The notes under the pieces: generated by a model | Databases searched by the model: none | What the model was told of the DNA's origin: nothing | The model's input: only the letters and a program-made list of their open reading frames with translations | Assembly (NCBI GenBank): GCA_001513395.1 | Contig: LFTP01000261.1 | Coordinates: forward strand, 1-8,684 | DNA: 8,684 nt | Direction: 5' to 3' | DNA from: Clostridia bacterium DTU080 | Lineage (GTDB): Bacteria; Bacillota; Limnochordia; DTU080 | Shown: piece by piece, positions 5,367 through 8,684 of the stretch | Layout of the letters: each line of letters starts with the position of its first letter | Numbering within the stretch: the stretch's first letter is position 1 | Translations under genes and position numbers: made by a program

Positions 5367-6911
5367 ATGCTAGGAGTCGTCTTTGTGTCCGGAGCGGTGC
5401 TCATGGCTCTGGAGATGCTGGGCAGCCGTATCTTGGCCCCATATTTCGGCAGTTCGATCTTCGTCTGGGGCAGTCTGATCAGTGTCTTTTTGGCTTCTTT
5501 GTCAGTGGGCTACTTTTTGGGCGGTTCCTACGCGGACAAGTGGCCTTCGTTGAAGGTTTTGGCTCTCGTTTTGGCCATTCCCGGTGTCATGATCCTTATT
5601 CTGCCGTGGTGGGCGCAGCCGATCAACGAGTTCTTGGCCGATGCCGATTTGGGTCCGCGGATGGGGCCGCTTCTGTCTTCGCTGCTGCTGTTTTTCATTC
5701 CCAGTATTTTTTTGGGGATGGTAAGCCCCTTTGCCATTAAGCTGCAGGTTGAAGGCTTGGACACGGTGGGGCACACCGCCGGACGCCTGTATGCTTTCTC
5801 CACTCTGGGCAGCATCGTGGGCACGCTGTTTACCTCTTTCTTCCTCATCGCTTGGTTCGGTGTACGGATGATCGTCCACATGCTCGGGGTAGTCTTACTC
5901 CTTCTGGCGTTGGGCATCTATGTAGCCTCGGGTAAAGAAGGCCAGAGCGTTAAAGGCAAAAAAAAAGCCGCTAGAGGGGTGGCGGCCGTTCTCTTAGCCA
6001 TGGCTCTGGTGGGCGCCGTCGGAGGAAACATCGCAGCCGCCGCTGATTTTGACCTGTATGCGACGAGGAAGGTTTACGAAAAAGACAGCCTTTATCATCG
6101 TATCTTGGTAGTCGATGAGGGCGGCACGAGATACCTCAAGTTCGATGCCTCTTGGCAAAGCGCCATGGATCTGCGTGATCCATACAAACTCGTCTTTGAT
6201 TATACTGAGTACTTCCATCTCGGACCGCTTCTTTTTCCGGACGCTCGGACGTCCTACTTCGTTGGCCTGGGTGGAGGCTCCGTGCCCAAGAATTTCCGCA
6301 TCAACTACCCGGAGCTGAGGATGGATGTGGCTGAGCTTGACCCTGAAGTGATCAGAGTCGCCGAGCGTTTTTTTGATGCCAAAGCCGATGATTACCTGCG
6401 TTTGTATACCAAAGACGGACGCACCTTTTTGCGCGGCAACAAGACCCGCTATGATCTGGCGTTTCTCGATGCCTATTTTGCGGACTCCATTCCCTTTCAT
6501 TTGACGACGATCGAGTATCTCGAAGAGCTCAAGGCACACATGAGCGACAGGGGAGTCGTGGTCAGCAACATCATCGGAGCGGTCAAGGGTCCGCGCAGTA
6601 GACTGTTTCGGTCGATGCTAAAGACCTTTCAGCAGGTTTTTCCTCACGTGTACGTCTTTCCTGTCGGTTGGAATTCGCCGAAACGCGTTGAGACGTCGCT
6701 GCGTAATATCATTGTCGTCGCCCTTATGCAGGAGGAGGCCCCTGATTGGACCGAGCTGATGGCACGGGCTCGGAAGATGACGGCGGAGTTGACGATCCCC
6801 TCGGATCTGGTGCAGCTTTTGTCAAATCGGGTGCATGAGACGATTCCTACTGACGATGTTCCCGTGCTCAGCGATGACTACGCTCCCGTTGATATTCTCA
6901 TGAACTTCTGA
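5367..6911 (+). CDS. membrane-fused spermidine-synthase-like protein
   Basis: 514 residues in two parts. Residues 1-225 carry about seven hydrophobic helices (roughly 2-18, 31-52, 62-81, 100-125, 140-163, 168-187, 204-225), including LGSRILAPYFGSS and GMVSPFAIKL, typical of proteins annotated as fused MFS/spermidine synthase. Residues 229-514 form a Rossmann-type aminopropyltransferase-like domain: VYEKDSLYHRILVVD, the nucleotide loop GLGGGSVPK (300-308), AELDPEV with Glu323, DGRTFL with Asp350, YDLAFLDAYFADSIPFHLT with Asp368, and the C-terminal LSDDYAPVDIL. Classical SpeE has GGGDGG and DSSDP; here the aspartate of the first motif and the second aspartate of the latter are missing, so aminopropyl transfer to putrescine is doubtful. 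SAM or decarboxylated SAM remains a plausible ligand. The start is uncertain: GTG at 5352 and 5361 are in frame, and ATG at 5367 follows a weak GGTGGTG. No terminator lies between it and the gene before, so co-transcription is likely. Confidence 0.85.
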   Translation: MLGVVFVSGAVLMALEMLGSRILAPYFGSSIFVWGSLISVFLASLSVGYFLGGSYADKWPSLKVLALVLAIPGVMILILPWWAQPINEFLADADLGPRMGPLLSSLLLFFIPSIFLGMVSPFAIKLQVEGLDTVGHTAGRLYAFSTLGSIVGTLFTSFFLIAWFGVRMIVHMLGVVLLLLALGIYVASGKEGQSVKGKKKAARGVAAVLLAMALVGAVGGNIAAAADFDLYATRKVYEKDSLYHRILVVDEGGTRYLKFDASWQSAMDLRDPYKLVFDYTEYFHLGPLLFPDARTSYFVGLGGGSVPKNFRINYPELRMDVAELDPEVIRVAERFFDAKADDYLRLYTKDGRTFLRGNKTRYDLAFLDAYFADSIPFHLTTIEYLEELKAHMSDRGVVVSNIIGAVKGPRSRLFRSMLKTFQQVFPHVYVFPVGWNSPKRVETSLRNIIVVALMQEEAPDWTELMARARKMTAELTIPSDLVQLLSNRVHETIPTDDVPVLSDDYAPVDILMNF

Positions 6912-6922
6912 CGGAGAAAGTG

Positions 6923-6961
6923 CCCAGACGGCGGGTTTCCCGTCCGCCACTGGGTCTTTTT
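6923..6961 (+). terminator. intrinsic terminator after the synthase-like gene
   Basis: CCCAG (6923-6927) pairs with CTGGG (6950-6954) and GGCGG (6930-6934) pairs with CCGCC (6944-6948), with a small bulge between the stems and a nine-base loop. TCTTTTT follows at 6955-6961. It begins 11 bases after the stop codon. On the opposite strand no T-tract follows, so it does not serve the convergent gene. Confidence 0.8.
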
Positions 6962-7261
6962 GGGCGCAGCGCAGTTCGGTCGATGATCGAAACGGGCGCG
7001 AGATGTTCTCAATGAGCATCAGCACCTGCGGTCATTTCAACCGTAAGCGGATCTGCCGGCGATAGGGTATGGGTATGCGCCGGCATGGTTGTCTCTATCC
7101 GTCGGTTCTTCAACGAAGCGGGTTGGGGACCGGTCAGTTTTGCTTGGATCTCGCAACAGTGGCCCCGATATATCCTCCTTGGTACGGGCGAGGCTCAAAT
7201 GGTGTGGCCTTTCTGGGCTTTGTCATCTACTCGAAACACGTATCGATTCATCCCAAGCGCA
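6962..7261. other. 300-base convergent intergenic region with no supported gene
   Basis: All six frames were read. Open stretches that run rightwards on the plus strand are antisense continuations of the solute-binding protein gene. On the minus strand, downstream of that gene, an AAGGAGG-like site occurs near 7175 but leads only to a 39-codon frame from a TTG, which I do not consider supported. No transporter permease start is present. The only structure I can point to is the hairpin at 7054-7085. Confidence 0.55.
7054..7085. repeat. 8-bp perfect inverted repeat with tandem GGGTAT loop
   Basis: TGCCGGCG (7054-7061) and CGCCGGCA (7078-7085) are exact inverted copies. The 16-base loop between them contains GGGTAT twice in tandem (7065-7076). 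No T-tract follows on either strand, so it is not an intrinsic terminator. It lies 177 bases beyond the end of the solute-binding protein gene and about 90 bases beyond the other gene's terminator. It could be a protein-binding site, an mRNA 3' stabilising stem or part of a small RNA. Confidence 0.5.
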
Positions 7262-8521
7262 TCACCAACCCAGGATCTCCGCAAACTGCCTTTCCATGTG
7301 TTGTTGTACTTCCTGCAGTATCTGTTCGGGTGTTTTTCTGAAGTTCAGCAGATCTTCCTGGGTCGCGATCAAGGCGACGTGGACCGTGAGCCACAGCGGC
7401 GGCCGTCCGTGAGAGACGGGCAGTTGGCTGATCAGACGGATCCAGGCCTGATCGCGCGGGCGTCTGATCACTTCACGAAACGCTCTGGTCGTGGTGGGGA
7501 GAAGATCGATCGCGTCGTATGCCCAGATCTGCGTTTCGGTATCGGTCAGAAAGTTCATGAACTCGGCAGCTTGGGGAACGAACTTGCTCCCCTTGGGGAT
7601 GACGTGGCAGTATCCGCCGGACCAGGTCCCGTTGGTCCCGCTCTCAGGCCATGGCACCTCATCGGCCCCGATCAAGGCTTCAGGACTGGCCTTGATGATA
7701 GACAGCAAATGAGGAGAGGCGCCCACGCACATGGCCAGCTGTCCCGAAGCGAATGTGGACCACGAGGCCGACAGGCGGACCGCCGCGCTGCCGAATCTCT
7801 CGGCATAGGATTGCACCCATTTCAGCGCAGCGAGATTCTCAGGGGTGTCAATGGTGGGCCGGCGCGTCGTGTAATCAAAGACCCCGCCGCCGAAGGTCCA
7901 AAACCAACCTTGTAGGTTCCAGTTGTAGATCCAGGGTACAAAGCCCAGCCTGATGATCTGATCGTCAGGATCGATTCTGGTCAGCTTGCGCGCCCGGTCA
8001 TCCAGCTCGCTCAAAGACTTAGGCCCCCGGGTGGAGTCTATGCCCGCCTCCTCCAGATGATCGATGTGCCAAAACAGCCCACGGATGTCAGTACCGAAGG
8101 GCAGGGCCCACGTCTGCTGTTGGAAGAAGATCTCGTCGCGGGCCATAGGCAGGAAGGCATCACGGTCTCGTAACTCGGGCGCCAGGTAGGCATCGAGCGC
8201 TTCGAACACCTCGCCTTTACCGGCGACCCATTCAATAACGGCGGATCTTTCGAAGTGTAGCACGTCCGGCGGAGTGCCGCCTGCGATGGCGGTCAGGGTC
8301 TTGTCGTACATGTTACCCGACATCCGTTGTCCATCGACCTGAATGCCCGGATTGGCTTTGTTGAAGGCTTCTACGGCCAACTGAAGGAAGGCGTGTTGCT
8401 CGTCCGTCACACTGAAGTACCAGTATTCAATTGACGTTTTGGCTTGTACTTGCACGCCGGCGATCAGTATACCGACGGTAGCCGCGGTCAAAAACAAGAC
8501 TTCCGTGACTTTGTTTTTCAC
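7262..8521 (-). CDS. extracellular solute-binding protein family 1 (sugar-type ABC transporter)
   Basis: A 419-residue substrate-binding component of an ABC importer of the MalE/UgpB class. A lysine-containing N terminus (MKNKV), a hydrophobic core (VLFLTAATVGILIAGV) and VQA-KTS with likely cleavage after residue 27 form a signal peptide. No lipobox cysteine is present, so the protein should be soluble in a periplasm rather than lipid-anchored. Family marks are EAFNKANPGIQV, MSGNMYDKTLTAIAGGTPPDVLHF (65-90, split by the turn), ALPFGTDIRGLFW, NLAALKWVQSYAERFG, FASGQLAMCVGASP, GTWSGGYCHVIPKGSK and AAEFMNFLTDTETQ. The many tryptophans suit carbohydrate binding, but the ligand is not predictable here. 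An ATG at 8527 also exists, but it sits one base from the AGGAGG site, while GTG at 8521 has a seven-base gap. Permease and ATPase genes normally adjacent are not seen within 300 bases downstream or in the 160 bases upstream. Confidence 0.9.
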   Translation of the reverse strand: MKNKVTEVLFLTAATVGILIAGVQVQAKTSIEYWYFSVTDEQHAFLQLAVEAFNKANPGIQVDGQRMSGNMYDKTLTAIAGGTPPDVLHFERSAVIEWVAGKGEVFEALDAYLAPELRDRDAFLPMARDEIFFQQQTWALPFGTDIRGLFWHIDHLEEAGIDSTRGPKSLSELDDRARKLTRIDPDDQIIRLGFVPWIYNWNLQGWFWTFGGGVFDYTTRRPTIDTPENLAALKWVQSYAERFGSAAVRLSASWSTFASGQLAMCVGASPHLLSIIKASPEALIGADEVPWPESGTNGTWSGGYCHVIPKGSKFVPQAAEFMNFLTDTETQIWAYDAIDLLPTTTRAFREVIRRPRDQAWIRLISQLPVSHGRPPLWLTVHVALIATQEDLLNFRKTPEQILQEVQQHMERQFAEILGW

Positions 8522-8527
8522 AACCAT

Positions 8528-8536
8528 CCCTCCTTT
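8528..8536 (-). promoter_or_regulatory. ribosome binding site of the solute-binding protein gene
   Basis: On the minus strand this reads AAAGGAGGG. Counted from the end of AGGAGG, the spacing is seven bases to the GTG at 8521 but only one base to the ATG at 8527. It therefore selects the GTG and yields the usual MKNK-type signal peptide start. Confidence 0.6.
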
Positions 8537-8602
8537 GAAGGTTGCTGTGCGTCCCGTGAGTCAAGTTCGCTTATCAATAATGCAACATAAGTCTTCTGTA
8601 GG

Positions 8603-8619
8603 AAGGAATAACGTTCCTT
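8603..8619. promoter_or_regulatory. inverted repeat, possible operator for the solute-binding protein gene
   Basis: AAGGAA (8603-8608) and TTCCTT (8614-8619) are exact inverted copies around five bases. The element lies about 80 bases upstream of the minus-strand gene's start in an AT-richer stretch (8561-8650), where a promoter would be expected. A ten-base palindrome, CCGGTACCGG, sits further out at 8651-8660. I could not assign a convincing -35/-10 pair on the minus strand. Operator function is inferred only from position and symmetry. Confidence 0.35.
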
Positions 8620-8684
8620 TGTGGAAAATGTAGTTTTTACACAATAATTTCCGGTACCGGGCAGTAGGCAGCCTTTGTCTGCGT

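Noticed and set aside
5321..5740. 139-codon plus-strand frame overlapping the synthase-like gene
   Set aside because: It is an out-of-frame shadow of the membrane domain, which has strong family motifs in its own frame.
7040..7180. Possible short minus-strand gene downstream of the solute-binding protein (AAGGAGG-like site near 7175)
   Set aside because: It leads only to a 39-codon TTG frame of low-complexity polar sequence without a membrane segment, so it is not a permease start.
7085..7915. 276-codon plus-strand frame across the convergent region
   Set aside because: Most of it is antisense to the solute-binding protein gene, and the part in 7085-7261 has no ribosome binding site or recognisable motif.
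1..8684. CRISPR array, insertion sequence, tRNA, rRNA, phage or toxin-antitoxin genes
   Set aside because: No regularly spaced repeats, transposase motifs, cloverleaf-like stretches or matching protein families were seen on either strand.

Overview
The window looks like a chromosomal segment of a Bacillota (Firmicutes-type) bacterium with moderately high GC. The clues are a short, Bacillus-type arginine decarboxylase (SpeA), a SpoIID/LytB-domain protein, strong AGGAGG-like ribosome binding sites and frequent TTG or GTG starts. The one solute-binding protein has a signal-peptidase-I type leader without a lipobox cysteine. This would fit a diderm or unusual Bacillota lineage, but lineage is an inference and no rRNA or other marker gene is present.

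Layout, left to right. (1) 117-791 (+): orphan NarL/FixJ-type response regulator with a partly degenerate receiver. (2) 836-1144 (+): small charged protein of unknown function, preceded by an extended -10 promoter inside the 3' end of the regulator gene. (3) 1168-2640 (+): speA, a PLP-dependent arginine decarboxylase. (4) 2781-3035 (+): 84-residue helical protein of unknown function. An intrinsic terminator at 3078-3104 closes this first unit. (5) 3177-5288 (+): secreted TPR protein with a C-terminal SpoIID/LytB domain. (6) 5367-6911 (+): integral membrane protein with a C-terminal spermidine-synthase-like domain. A second intrinsic terminator lies at 6923-6961. (7) 6962-7261: no supported gene, but a clear hairpin. 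(8) 8521-7262 (-): secreted family 1 ABC sugar-type solute-binding protein, convergent with the block above, with no permease or ATPase gene visible.

How the genes may work together. SpeA makes agmatine, the first step of the bacterial arginine-to-spermidine route, and the membrane protein downstream carries an aminopropyltransferase-like fold. This makes a polyamine theme tempting. However, the membrane protein lacks two of the aspartates that define true spermidine synthases, and a terminator separates the two genes. The TPR-SpoIID protein and the synthase-like protein share a strand and have no terminator between them, so they are probably co-transcribed. I saw no CRISPR array, insertion sequence, tRNA, rRNA or phage gene. 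The most unusual material is the unknown small proteins flanking speA, the degenerate receiver, the TPR-SpoIID fusion and the membrane synthase-like protein.
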